Counted from the first letter of the stretch, positions 30,458-39,173 are shown. The stretch: 64,000 nt of DNA from Citreicoccus inhibens (GCF_019039035.1 NZ_JAHNZT010000034.1:1-64000), one strand, 5' to 3'. The notes: generated by a model from the sequence alone, not told the origin. Numbers and translations are program-made.

Positions 30458-31590
30458 GGATTGTCATCGCGGGGGGCGGCCGGGTGGGCAGCGTGCTGGC
30501 CGCGCGGCTGGTGGATGAGCAGCACGCGGTGACGGTCATCGAGCGGGACCCGGCCACGTGTGCCCGCCTCTTCGAGGAGGTGGGCGTGGTGACGGTGTGC
30601 GGGGACGCCACCAACCCCAAGACCCTGGAGGCCGCGGGCATCGGGGCGGCGGACATCGCGGCGGGCGTGCTGGCGCGCGACTCGGAGAACCTGGCGTTCG
30701 CGATGCTGGCGCGCTCCGTGTCCAGCGCGCGCGTCATGGTGCGCATGCTGGACACCAGCTACCGCGAGGCCTACCGCATGGCGGGCGTGAAGGAGCTGGT
30801 GGCCGAGGCGGAAGTGGTGGTGGCGAAGATGACCACCGCCATCGACTTTCCGCAGGTGGCGGGCTCGCTGCCGCTGACGAGCGGCGACGCGCTCCTCTTC
30901 GAGCTGACCATCCCCGCGCGCGCCGGAGTGGCCGGGCAGACGGTGGCGCAGGTGCGCGCGACGGCGGGTTTTCCTCGCGAGTGCATCTTCATCGCGCTGT
31001 TGGATCCGGACGGCCAGACGGCGCTCCCGGAGGGCAGCACGGTGCTGCGCGGCGGCCACACCGCCATCCTGGTGGCGCGCCGGGCGCAAGTGGCGCAAGC
31101 GGTGGAGTTCCTCACCTACGAGCCCGCGCAGGGCACCGGCGTGACGTCCTCGCTGGCGCAGACGCTGCGCAAGGTGGACTTCCTCACCCCGCTCAGCGAC
31201 GACGAAGTGGAGGCCGTGGCGCGCGGCGCCGAGTTCCTCCCCAAGGCCGCGGGCGAGCAGATCTTCCACCAGGGCGACGCGGGCGAGACGTTCTACGTCG
31301 TGCTCACCGGGGAGGTGGCGCTCAAGGACAACGTGGGCCAGACGGTGTCCACCGTGTCCGCGGGAGGATTCTTCGGCGAGCTGGCCCTGCTCACCGGAGA
31401 GCCGCGCACGGCCACCGCCGTGGCGTCCACCACCTGCGAGCTGGCCGCGGTGGGACGCGAGGACTTCCGAGGCGTGGTGATGGCCAACCCCTCGGTGGCG
31501 CTGGAGATGAGCCGCATCCTGGGCCAGCGCCTGACGCGCGCGCAGAGCAACGCGCCTCCCACGAAGCGCCGCGGCCTGTTCGGCCGCTGA
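30454..31590 (+). CDS. TrkA-N/TrkA-C protein with C-terminal cyclic-nucleotide-binding domain
   Basis: A 378-residue cytoplasmic regulator. Residues 1-120 form an NAD(H)-binding Rossmann RCK domain (IVIAGGGRVGSVLAARL, acidic end of strand 2 VIERDP, VCGDAT). About 140-225 is a TrkA-C domain. About 245-365 is a cNMP-binding domain (FHQGDAGETFYVVLTGEVAL and phosphate-cassette-like FFGELALLTGEPRTATAVA, which keeps the Glu and Arg that contact cyclic nucleotide). The combination lets NADH/NAD state and cAMP or cGMP both gate ion transport. It is translationally coupled to the CPA1 antiporter upstream. The domains are clear; the coupling to that antiporter is inferred from the overlap. Confidence 0.9.
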   Translation: MRIVIAGGGRVGSVLAARLVDEQHAVTVIERDPATCARLFEEVGVVTVCGDATNPKTLEAAGIGAADIAAGVLARDSENLAFAMLARSVSSARVMVRMLDTSYREAYRMAGVKELVAEAEVVVAKMTTAIDFPQVAGSLPLTSGDALLFELTIPARAGVAGQTVAQVRATAGFPRECIFIALLDPDGQTALPEGSTVLRGGHTAILVARRAQVAQAVEFLTYEPAQGTGVTSSLAQTLRKVDFLTPLSDDEVEAVARGAEFLPKAAGEQIFHQGDAGETFYVVLTGEVALKDNVGQTVSTVSAGGFFGELALLTGEPRTATAVASTTCELAAVGREDFRGVVMANPSVALEMSRILGQRLTRAQSNAPPTKRRGLFGR

Positions 31591-31601
31591 CGCGAAGCAG
31601 A

Positions 31602-31641
31602 GCGCCGCGCGCCTCGTCCAAGACGCTCCAACGCGCGGCGC
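31602..31641. terminator. Hairpin after the antiporter operon
   Basis: 10-bp arms GCGCCGCGCG (31602-31611) and CGCGCGGCGC (31632-31641) with a 20-base loop, 11 bases after the TrkA-cNMP stop and before the convergent TPR gene. The rest of the gap to 31790 shows nothing else. Confidence 0.5.
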
Positions 31642-31789
31642 AGCGCCGGCCCACACGGGTCGACGCAGGCCCTGAACCGGCAGCGCCCTCGGGTGCCCTG
31701 CTGTCGCGCGTGCGCGGCGACACGGGCGGGAGCAGCCGCCCGGTCATCGCCGGATGCGCGGATGCATGCGCCCGACTGTCGGCGCGGGC

Positions 31790-32959
31790 TCAGGCGCCGA
31801 GCTGTTCGAGCAACTGGGCCGCCTGCGCCTGGATGTCGCTGTCACCCAGCGCCTGGGCTTGCCGTGCGTGGCGGGCCGCGGTGACAGCGTCCACCGACTG
31901 CGTGGCCCGCGCGAGGTTCAGGTGCGTGCCCGCGTCCCGAGGATGCGCCGCCAGCGCTCGCTCCAACACCGGCAGGGCCAGCGCGTGCGCGTTCTCCGCC
32001 ATCAGGAGCGCCGCGAGGTCATTGGCGGGGCCCAGCTCGCGCGGCACGGCGCTCACGACCTCCTCCAGCAGCGAGCGGGCCATGTCGCGCTCACCGAGCG
32101 CCGTGCACACCTGCGCCAGCGCGTGACGCACCTGCCAGCTCGACGGTGAACCCTGGAGCGCCTCGGCGAAGAGGGCCTTGGCCTCCGCGCCCTGGCCCGC
32201 GCTCATCATCGCCACGCCGTGCAGGTAGACGTAGTTGACGTTGGTGGGCTCCAGGCGCCGCAGCTCCAGCACCGCGCGCTTGGCCCCATCCGGGCTGCCC
32301 GCGGCGAGGTACAGCTTGAAGAGGTCCTCCAGGGCCGCGCGCTGCGTGGCGCCCTGCGCCTTGTCCAACACCTGCGTCGCCGTCTGGAGCGCGAGCCCCA
32401 CGTCGCCCCGCGCCGCGTGCGCTCGCGACAACATGAGCAGCGGCATGGCCTCCTGGGGCGCCAGCTCCGAGGCCTTCTGGAAGTGCGTCACGGCGGACAG
32501 CAGGTCCCCGGACTGCATCCCGATGCGCCCCAGCTCGAAGTGGGTGTGAGCGCTGCCCGGCACCACCTCCAGCGCGGACGCGAAGGCGGCCCGAGCGCCC
32601 GCCAGGTCCCCCCGCTCGAAGAGGAGCGAGCCCAGGTTGAAGCGCTCGAAGTAGCCCGCGTCCGGCGCGGCGGCCAGCACCTTGAGGGCCTCCAGCGCCT
32701 CGGCGTTGCCCGCCTGGGCGCGCAGCATGGCCAGGTGCCCCTGCCCCTCCACGTGGTCCGGCTTGACCTTCAGGAGCCTCAGGACGGCGGCCTCGGCCTC
32801 GGCGGCGGCCCCGGTGCTCAGGTGCGTGCGCACGAGCCCCAGGAGACAATCCACGTCGTGGGGGTCGATGGAGAGGCCCTTCTGGAAGGCCTTCACGGCC
32901 TCCTGGGGCACACCCATCTGCAAGAGCCGGCCACCTTCGCGCGCGTGCATCGATGCCAT
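31790..32959 (-). CDS. TPR-repeat protein
   Basis: A 389-residue protein composed of about ten tetratricopeptide units (for example QEAVKAFQKGLSIDPHDVDC, GDLAGARAAFASALEVVPGS, LPVLERALAAHPRDAGTHLN). No signal peptide or enzyme domain is visible, so it is a cytoplasmic scaffold or partner-binding protein. It follows the aldehyde dehydrogenase gene by 72 bases on the same strand. Confidence 0.85.
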   Translation of the reverse strand: MASMHAREGGRLLQMGVPQEAVKAFQKGLSIDPHDVDCLLGLVRTHLSTGAAAEAEAAVLRLLKVKPDHVEGQGHLAMLRAQAGNAEALEALKVLAAAPDAGYFERFNLGSLLFERGDLAGARAAFASALEVVPGSAHTHFELGRIGMQSGDLLSAVTHFQKASELAPQEAMPLLMLSRAHAARGDVGLALQTATQVLDKAQGATQRAALEDLFKLYLAAGSPDGAKRAVLELRRLEPTNVNYVYLHGVAMMSAGQGAEAKALFAEALQGSPSSWQVRHALAQVCTALGERDMARSLLEEVVSAVPRELGPANDLAALLMAENAHALALPVLERALAAHPRDAGTHLNLARATQSVDAVTAARHARQAQALGDSDIQAQAAQLLEQLGA

Positions 32960-33031
32960 GCCGCGATACCTACCACGCTCCCGCCGCGCCGCTCACTCGG
33001 CGGCGCGGGTCCAGGCCGCTTCACCCGCCCC

Positions 33032-34747
33032 TCACACCCGGAGCGCGGCGGCGGCGATGCCCGGCACCTTCAGCCACGAGGGCCCCAGCTCGAATTGGAC
33101 CAGCCGACGCCCCAGGTCGAGCGCCCCGCGGTGCCCCGGCACCCAGGGCGGGGGCGGCAGGTTCGTCAGGGGCGCGCGCAGCACCGCCTTCTCGATGTCC
33201 TCCAGCATCAGCGTGTTGTGCACCCAGCCCAGCCCGCTCTGGATGTCCTGGGGCGTGGACGAGGGGTGGCCGCCCCAGGGCAGGCTGCCCAGCACGTAGC
33301 CCGCGGCCGGCCACGTGTTGATGGCCACCGTGCCGTAGCGCAGCTCGCGCACCGCGCGCTCCACCGCGGCCCGGGCGCGCGCGTCCTGAAGGGTCTTCGG
33401 GTGGACGATGAGCGTCGCGTTGAGGGTGCCCCAGACCTTCTCGTTCAGGAAGGGCACCGCCGCGTCCAGGAAGGCCACCGGGTCATCGCCCCCGGGCAGG
33501 CCCGTCTCGGACAGCACGGTGCACCAGGGCTCCTGGCGGAAGACGCGGTCATCCAGGTGGCTTGGGTCCACGCCGGGAATCAGCGCGTAGGGCAGCTCGC
33601 CCTCGCCCGCCGAGCCCACCAGCCGCAGGCCGCTGCGCCCCTCGGTGAACTGCCTCCAGCGCTGGTCGGCGCCGGGGTAGTACGCGCGGCGCACGGCGGC
33701 GCGGCCCAGACCCGCCTGGATGCCGTCCACCAGCGGTCCCCGCTTCGCCCACCCCGCGGGCTGCACCAGCAGCTTGGCCGCGTTGCAGTTGAACGACGCG
33801 TTGTTGGACACCATGCCGGCGATGTCGTTCGCCTGGAAGCGCAGCTCACCGTCGGAGTACGGGCCGGGCACCACCACCACGGGGGACACGTTGCCCAGCT
33901 CGCTGGACATGGGCTTCCTGAGCAGCGGCTCGTTGCGCGCGCGCCGCGCGTCGGACTCGGGCCCGGGAGGTCCCCACACGAGCGCGTCGTGCGTCCGGTC
34001 GCTCCCGGTGATGTGCACCTCGTCCACCGCCGCGTGGTGCACCAGCGCCGCGCCCTCTTCCGCGCCGCCATACACCACGGCGAAGACGTCCTGGTTCGTC
34101 AGGACGGAGAAGGCCTCCTCCAGGAAGGGCCCGAGGTAGCCATTCACCGGGTTCATCTTGAGCACGCACGCGGTGCCCTCGACGAAGAGCTTGTAGAGGC
34201 AGTCCAGCGGCGGGATGGAGTTGACGTTGCCCGCCCCCAGCACCGCGCACACCCGGCCGCCGTGCGGCTTTCGGTAGAACGAAGCCTGGTGCTCGCGCAG
34301 GTTGTCCGCGGTGACACCCGGCTGGAAGTACACCTCGCCCACGTTGCGCGGCAGGAGCATCCCGTCGAGCGCGTTCATCGGGTACACGCGCGCGGCGAGC
34401 CGCCCGTCATCCAGCGTCCGCAGCCGCGAACGGGGGATGACGGGCGCGCCGTGCCGCTGGACGTCCTTCAGCGAGTCCACGAGCTGGCGCAGGTTGCGCA
34501 GCACCGGCAGCGGGCCGGAGAGCCACTCCTCTCCGGCCAGGGGACTCGCGGGGTCGATGCCCTTGGCCTCGCACGCCGCGCGCACGCTCCGCTCGGCGAT
34601 GACGCCGTAGGCGCGGCGCAGCTCTTCCAGCAGGGCGATCTTCTCCTTCAGGCCGCGCTTCACCCACGCGCGCGAGCCCTCCTGGACTCGGCGCACCACG
34701 GTTTCGAGTGCCTGACTGGAAGTGGACCGCGGAACGGCGACGGACAT
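33032..34747 (-). CDS. Aldehyde dehydrogenase family protein
   Basis: A 571-residue NAD(P)-dependent aldehyde dehydrogenase-fold enzyme, longer than the usual 480-500 residues. Visible landmarks are the Rossmann region CAVLGAGNVNSIPPLD, HITGSDRTHDAL, general base Glu in SSELGNVSPVVVV and nucleophile Cys in NNASFNCNAAKLLV. It is a divergent member, without the usual FTG(S/G)T and GQxC forms, so the natural substrate is open. The start at 34747 (MSVAVPRS) has GGAGG eight bases upstream; ATG 34768 is an alternative with GGGAG. Confidence 0.85.
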   Translation of the reverse strand: MSVAVPRSTSSQALETVVRRVQEGSRAWVKRGLKEKIALLEELRRAYGVIAERSVRAACEAKGIDPASPLAGEEWLSGPLPVLRNLRQLVDSLKDVQRHGAPVIPRSRLRTLDDGRLAARVYPMNALDGMLLPRNVGEVYFQPGVTADNLREHQASFYRKPHGGRVCAVLGAGNVNSIPPLDCLYKLFVEGTACVLKMNPVNGYLGPFLEEAFSVLTNQDVFAVVYGGAEEGAALVHHAAVDEVHITGSDRTHDALVWGPPGPESDARRARNEPLLRKPMSSELGNVSPVVVVPGPYSDGELRFQANDIAGMVSNNASFNCNAAKLLVQPAGWAKRGPLVDGIQAGLGRAAVRRAYYPGADQRWRQFTEGRSGLRLVGSAGEGELPYALIPGVDPSHLDDRVFRQEPWCTVLSETGLPGGDDPVAFLDAAVPFLNEKVWGTLNATLIVHPKTLQDARARAAVERAVRELRYGTVAINTWPAAGYVLGSLPWGGHPSSTPQDIQSGLGWVHNTLMLEDIEKAVLRAPLTNLPPPPWVPGHRGALDLGRRLVQFELGPSWLKVPGIAAAALRV

Positions 34748-34832
34748 GGTGACGACCTCCGACGGCATGGGGCTCTCCCGAAGGTATAGGAGATGCCCGC
34801 GTCGGGCGTCACGGGGTTGCGTGACTTCGTCG

Positions 34833-36974
34833 TCAGGTGGGCAGTGGTTCGCCCAGGCCCTGGCGGATCGCCTCGTCGATGATCTCGTACATCTTGCGGT
34901 TCAGCTCGCGGCCCAGCGCCTCCTGCTTCTGGCCGAGCTTCTCCTGCTCGCGGCCCAGCGCCTCCTGCTTCTGGCCGAGCTTCTCCTGCTCCTGGGCCAG
35001 CGCCTCTTGCTTCTCACTGAGCGCGGCCTGCTCGCGATCCACCGCGGCCTCCAGCTGGTCCAGCTCCGACTCCTTCTTCGCGAGTTCCTGGCGCCGACGG
35101 TCCCGCTCACGCTCGTCGGTCATATGGTCGATCGTCGACTCGTCCAACCCGACCAGCGCGCGCTTGTGGCCCAGCTCCGCCTGCTTCACGCCGAGCGCCG
35201 CCTGCTGCTGGCCGAGCGCCGCCTGCTTCACCCCCAACGCCCCCTGCTGCTCGCCCAAGGCGCCCTGCTTCTCACCCAGCGCGCCCTGCTCGTTGCCCAG
35301 CTCCTGCGCGGGCCGCGTCGCGTCGCGCATGCGCTGGATGATGCCGTTGTCACGGATGAGGAACGACTTGCCGGCGCGGCGCACATAGAGCAGGTCCTTG
35401 CCCGGCCGCTTGAAGGTGCGCGCCACGTTCACGTCGTCCGAAGAGCCCGACATGTTGACATGGCCATCGGACATGAGGACGTAGCTGTCCTCGTTGTCAT
35501 CGTCCTCGCGATAGCGCGGAGCCGGCGGCGCAGGAGGAGGCACGGGCGCCGTCATCCCAGCCGCCGCCCGAGGAGGCACCGGCGGCGGGGGAGTCATCGC
35601 GAGACGCGGAGGGGCCGGCGGCGCGGGAACGGAGAGCGAGCGCGGCGTGACTGGCGTCACAGGAGTCACTGGCGTCACAGGAGTCACTGGCGTCACTGGC
35701 GTCACGAACGCGCGCGGCGGGGCCGGAGCCACGGGTGCGACCGGAGCCGGAGGGGCAGTGCGCACATGCGGCGCCACCGCGTCCCCCGTCCCACTCGGAG
35801 TGGCCGGACTCGCCGAGACGACCGGCGTCGCCTGGGTCCGCGAGGAAGCCGGCGTGGGCTCAGCGGGTCGGGCGACGACCGTGACGGGCACCAGCGCCAC
35901 GACGCCCAACAATCCCAGTGCTCCCTTCAGCCAGCGGCGGGACCGAGGAACAACCACATCGACGTGCTCGAGCATGCGAAGCCTCCTGTGCAGTGCGTGG
36001 AGATGAGCGGAGGCGCCATTCGCCGCCGCGGTACCGGGAGCCCGTGTGACTCCAAAGGCAATGAGCAGATCGCCGTAGTCCGCGGGCTCGGCGCCCGTGA
36101 GGTGCAGGGCCTCAGCGTCACAGGCCTCCTCGCGGGCCAGCGCGTATTCGCGGGCCGCCTGGCGCGCGAACGGGTGGAAGAAGAGGAGGGTCTCCGCGAG
36201 CGCCGGAACCCAGCCCAGCCACAGGTCCCCGCGCCGCAAGTGCGCCACCTCGTGAGCGAGCGCCATGCGCAGCACGTCCACCGGCAACGAGCGCACCGCC
36301 TTGGACGGGAGCACCACCACGGGAGACCAGAGCCCCGCGGCCAGCGGGCTCGCCACCTCGTCCGACACCAGCAGCCGTGGCGGTGCGCGCAGTCCCGCCT
36401 CTCCTGAGAGGAACTCCAGCTCCTCCGCGAGTTCCGCGCTCTGGAGCGGCCTCGCTCGCTGACACATGCGCCGCACGCGCAGCCATGCATGCACCTGCAT
36501 GCGCACCTGCCACGCGATGCCCACGGCCCACGCGAGCAGCAATCCCCCCACCACGTCCCGCAGCAGCGACATGCCCCACGCCAGCCCCGAAGCCGTCGGC
36601 GGAGTCGCGCTCATCCGAGGCGCAGAAACCGCTCCCCCCACACGCAAGGGGATGACAGGCGCGTCCGCGCTCGTGCCCTGCTCCCACCGCGTCACCACGC
36701 GCGCAGCCGGCGACAGGTCGTGCGTCTCGATGGGCGCCTCCCTCCGCGCGACGGGAGGGCTCGCGACAAGAGGCGGCTCGGCCGACAAGAGGGGCAGCGC
36801 CACCGGATGCGGCCAGCCCAGGGACAGCACGAACTTCAGCGCCACCAGCCACCACAGTCCCGCGCGCAACGAGGCGGGCACGCTCGGCACCGCGCGCAGC
36901 ACCGCCCAGACGAGCAGCGCGCACACCGCGCCCTGCCACGACGCACGCCACAGCCCTTCCCAGAGCAGGCCCAT
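34833..36974 (-). CDS. M56 (BlaR1-type) membrane metallopeptidase with heptad-repeat tail
   Basis: A 713-residue integral membrane zinc protease of the BlaR1/MecR1 type. Helices at the N-terminus, then the cytoplasmic-loop protease domain with HEVAH (about residue 240), GDLWLGW and a further Glu in REEACDAEAL. The last helix (WLKGALGLLGVVALVPVTVVA) leads to a Pro-rich linker with VTPVTP repeats. There is no penicillin-binding sensor domain. A short module (YVLMSDGHVNMSGSSDDVN, LLYVRRAGKSFLIRD) is followed by seven-residue repeats (EQGALGE, KQGALGE, QQAALGV) and a coiled coil, an arrangement seen in other proteobacterial M56 proteins. It starts three bases after the BlaI-type repressor gene, whose stop overlaps its ribosome site (AAGGAGTGA). 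Probably senses envelope stress and cleaves the repressor. Confidence 0.88.
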   Translation of the reverse strand: MGLLWEGLWRASWQGAVCALLVWAVLRAVPSVPASLRAGLWWLVALKFVLSLGWPHPVALPLLSAEPPLVASPPVARREAPIETHDLSPAARVVTRWEQGTSADAPVIPLRVGGAVSAPRMSATPPTASGLAWGMSLLRDVVGGLLLAWAVGIAWQVRMQVHAWLRVRRMCQRARPLQSAELAEELEFLSGEAGLRAPPRLLVSDEVASPLAAGLWSPVVVLPSKAVRSLPVDVLRMALAHEVAHLRRGDLWLGWVPALAETLLFFHPFARQAAREYALAREEACDAEALHLTGAEPADYGDLLIAFGVTRAPGTAAANGASAHLHALHRRLRMLEHVDVVVPRSRRWLKGALGLLGVVALVPVTVVARPAEPTPASSRTQATPVVSASPATPSGTGDAVAPHVRTAPPAPVAPVAPAPPRAFVTPVTPVTPVTPVTPVTPVTPRSLSVPAPPAPPRLAMTPPPPVPPRAAAGMTAPVPPPAPPAPRYREDDDNEDSYVLMSDGHVNMSGSSDDVNVARTFKRPGKDLLYVRRAGKSFLIRDNGIIQRMRDATRPAQELGNEQGALGEKQGALGEQQGALGVKQAALGQQQAALGVKQAELGHKRALVGLDESTIDHMTDERERDRRRQELAKKESELDQLEAAVDREQAALSEKQEALAQEQEKLGQKQEALGREQEKLGQKQEALGRELNRKMYEIIDEAIRQGLGEPLPT
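35140..35300 (-). repeat. 21-bp repeats coding heptads in the M56 protein
   Basis: Seven successive 21-base units coding (E/K/Q)Q(G/A)ALG(E/V/Q/H)-type heptads. The register is exact, so the encoded segment is a continuous helix with a stripe of Ala/Leu. Confidence 0.8.
35646..35705 (-). repeat. Short tandem 9-bp repeats coding VTPVTP
   Basis: Alternating GTCACTGGC and GTCACAGGA units code seven consecutive Val-Thr-Pro triplets in the M56 linker. This looks like slippage-prone linker DNA; copy number may vary between strains. Confidence 0.85.
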
Positions 36975-36977
36975 GGC

Positions 36978-37361
36978 TCACTCCTTCCGCTTCTTCTGCC
37001 GCAGCCGCGCCACGACGTCCTGGAGCTGCTTCAGCTCCTCGTCGGACACGTCCTCGGCCTCGGCCAGGTAGGTGACGAAGGGAGACAGGGAGCCCGAGAG
37101 CTGCCGCTCCACGAAGTCTCCCACCACGCCCCGCAGCAGCTCGCCCGCGGGCACCGGCGAGACGTACTGGAAGACCCCTTCCACCTTGCGGCGCGTCAGG
37201 TAGCCCTTCAGCCGCAGCCGCTCCATCACCGTCAGGATGGTGGAGCGCGCCAGCCCTTGCGCCTCACCGAAGCGCTCGGCCACCTCGCCGACCGTCGCCG
37301 GTCCGTGCTCCGCCACATGCCGGAGCACCGCCAGCTCCTGCTCTCCCACGGGTTTCTTCAT
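36978..37361 (-). CDS. BlaI/MecI/CopY-family transcriptional repressor
   Basis: A 127-residue winged-helix repressor. The DNA-binding part includes GEQELAVLRHVAEHGPATVG, RSTILTVMERLRLKGYLTR and the wing RKVEGVFQYV, followed by the dimerisation helices (EELKQLQDVVARLRQKK). The family is normally inactivated by its partner M56 protease, which is encoded next, three bases away. The start is MKKPVGEQ at 37361 (GAGG upstream); an in-frame ATG at 37382 adds seven residues and would abut the operator. A BlaI-type operator lies directly upstream, so the operon is probably self-repressed. Confidence 0.92.
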   Translation of the reverse strand: MKKPVGEQELAVLRHVAEHGPATVGEVAERFGEAQGLARSTILTVMERLRLKGYLTRRKVEGVFQYVSPVPAGELLRGVVGDFVERQLSGSLSPFVTYLAEAEDVSDEELKQLQDVVARLRQKKRKE

Positions 37362-37382
37362 CGGGGCCTCGCGTGACGACAT

Positions 37383-37424
37383 CTGTAGTCACGGCGAAAG
37401 GTACGCGTGACTACAGTCGTAGTC
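37383..37424. promoter_or_regulatory. BlaI-type operator cluster
   Basis: GACTAC-AGTC-GTAGTC at 37409-37424 has the 6-4-6 geometry of known BlaI/MecI operators (TACTAC-N4-GTAGTA). A further half-site CTGTAGTCACG at 37383-37393 pairs as an 11-bp inverted repeat with CGTGACTACAG at 37406-37416. Three half-sites thus lie immediately before the repressor gene. Confidence 0.8.
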
Positions 37425-37446
37425 AAGAGGCCCGCCCGCGAGCGGC

Positions 37447-38232
37447 CTACAGCGACGCGGGCTGTCCGGGAACGAGCACGCGCAGCCGGGGGTCACCGGC
37501 GAAGGCGGCGCGCACATCGGGTTCTTCGGAGAGCGGCTCGAAGGTGCCGAAGTGCATGGGGACGATGAGGGAAGGCCGGAAGTATTTGCGCACGGCGAGC
37601 GCCGCGGTCTTGGGGTCCATGCCCCAGCGGCCGCCGCCCACGTTGAGCAGCAGGATGTCCGGGTGGAACAGCTCCTGGATGAGGGCCATGTCCCCGAAGA
37701 GCCACGAGTCCCCCGTGTGGTACAGCGAGCGTCCATCCGCGAACGTCAGCACGTAGCCCAGAGGCCGGCCTCCGGCCTCGCTCGAGTGCATGGCGGGCAC
37801 CACGTGCACCGTCACGTCGCCGAGCTGGAACGTGCCACCCACGTTGACGCTGTGCTGCTGCGCCTCGGGAATCTTCATCGCGCGCAGGTGCTCGCCCGTG
37901 GCCACCACGGGCGCACCCGTCGTCCACGCGAGCGCGGGCACATCGTCCGCATGGTCCCCATGGGAGTGGGTGACGAGGATGGCGGTGGGGCGCTCGCGCG
38001 TGAAGCGCGTCACGTCCGTCCACGCGGGCGGCGTCTTGGGGTTCCCCTTCAGCCACGGGTCGATGAGCAGCCGTGTGCCTCCGGGCGACACGACCTCGAA
38101 CGCCGCGTGTCCCAGCCACGTCACCTGTACCGCAGCGCGAGGCGGCGTGGGCGTGGGCGGTGGCGCGGCAACAGCGGCGAGAGACACACAACAGAAGACG
38201 AGCCACGCGGGCCCGGACAGGGAAGCACGCAT
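37447..38232 (-). CDS. Exported metallo-beta-lactamase-fold hydrolase (UPF0173-like)
   Basis: A 261-residue MBL-fold protein. Metal ligands are in THSHGDHADD (the HxHxDH motif), then His in VPAMHSSE, Asp in YHTGDSWLFGD and His in VPMHFGTF, the order of the UPF0173 metal-dependent hydrolases. Unlike typical members it carries an N-terminal signal (PAWLVFCCVSLAAVAAPPP), so it should act in the periplasm or on the envelope. The substrate is unknown. The start at 38232 follows GAGGTGA by five bases. It lies just upstream of the BlaI/M56 operon on the same strand, separated by the operator. Confidence 0.85.
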   Translation of the reverse strand: MRASLSGPAWLVFCCVSLAAVAAPPPTPTPPRAAVQVTWLGHAAFEVVSPGGTRLLIDPWLKGNPKTPPAWTDVTRFTRERPTAILVTHSHGDHADDVPALAWTTGAPVVATGEHLRAMKIPEAQQHSVNVGGTFQLGDVTVHVVPAMHSSEAGGRPLGYVLTFADGRSLYHTGDSWLFGDMALIQELFHPDILLLNVGGGRWGMDPKTAALAVRKYFRPSLIVPMHFGTFEPLSEEPDVRAAFAGDPRLRVLVPGQPASL

Positions 38233-38327
38233 TCGAATCACCTCGCGGAGCACGGCCGCGCGAACGAGCGGCACGAGAGTCCAGCGCTCCAGGAGATAGG
38301 CGGGCCGCGGCGTGCGCCGCTTGGGCG

Positions 38328-39173
38328 TTATTGACGTGCGCGGGCGTACTGGCCCGGCGTGAGCCCCACGATGCGCTTGAAGTGGCGGTTGAGCTGGCTC
38401 TGGTCGTAGAGCCCCACCTCCAGCGCGACATCGCCCGCGGGACGTCCCCGCGCGAGCAGCACGCGGGCCCGCGCCACGCGCAGGTGCGTGAGGTACTCGT
38501 GCGGTGGCAGGCCGAACTCCGCGCGGAACTGGCGCAACAGCTGGAAGCGATTGAGCCCCACCGCGGACGACAGCGCCTCCAGGCCCACGGCCTCCGCGAC
38601 GCGTGCGTGCAGGAAGTCCCGCGCGCGGCGCACGGCGGGAAGGTGCCGCGCGTCCCCCGTCTCCAAGGGAGCCTCCTCGGCGTACTCGCGCAGCATCGCC
38701 TCGACTGTCTCGGCGAGCGCCGACTCGGCCTCGAGCGGACCCACTCCCGAATCGGAGAGCACGGCGCGGAGCCTCCCCCACGCGGCCTCGGTGTGGCCCG
38801 TGCCGCGCGTGAGCACGTCGCGAAACGCGAGGGGCGCGCGCAGGCCCACCGCCCGCGCCGCGTTCTCCACGAGCGAGGGCTCGAACGCGAGGGACAGCGC
38901 CGTCACGGGGGCATGCACGCGAAGGTCGCGGTGCACCTCGCCGGGTTGCTTGAGCTTCAGCCGCCCCGGCCCCTGCGTCCAGACGCGCTTGCGGTACCAG
39001 AAGTCGAAGGCGCCCGCGTCCGTGGCCAGCAGCGCGTAGCGCGTGGAGTGCCCCGCCCACAGGCGGACGTCCTCCTCCACGCGGGTGACCTCCACGCCAG
39101 GCAGCAGCGCGGGACGCCACGTGCGAAGCGAGCCCGCCGCCCCCTCCGCGCATGTCACCCGAGCGCGACCCAT
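38328..39173 (-). CDS. AraC-family transcriptional regulator
   Basis: A 281-residue regulator with an N-terminal AraC-type effector domain of unrecognised specificity (VEEDVRLWAGHSTRYALL...QPGEVHRD) and a C-terminal double helix-turn-helix. The second contains LSSAVGLNRFQLLRQFRAEF, VALEVGLYDQSQLNRHFKR and GLTPGQYARA, the standard AraC signature. Its ATG comes four bases after the stop of the barrel-like gene upstream, so the two are co-transcribed. Confidence 0.88.
   Translation of the reverse strand: MGRARVTCAEGAAGSLRTWRPALLPGVEVTRVEEDVRLWAGHSTRYALLATDAGAFDFWYRKRVWTQGPGRLKLKQPGEVHRDLRVHAPVTALSLAFEPSLVENAARAVGLRAPLAFRDVLTRGTGHTEAAWGRLRAVLSDSGVGPLEAESALAETVEAMLREYAEEAPLETGDARHLPAVRRARDFLHARVAEAVGLEALSSAVGLNRFQLLRQFRAEFGLPPHEYLTHLRVARARVLLARGRPAGDVALEVGLYDQSQLNRHFKRIVGLTPGQYARARQ

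Noticed and set aside
35646-35705. Short direct repeats that might suggest CRISPR
   Set aside because: Units are only nine bases with no spacers and code an in-frame Val-Thr-Pro linker.
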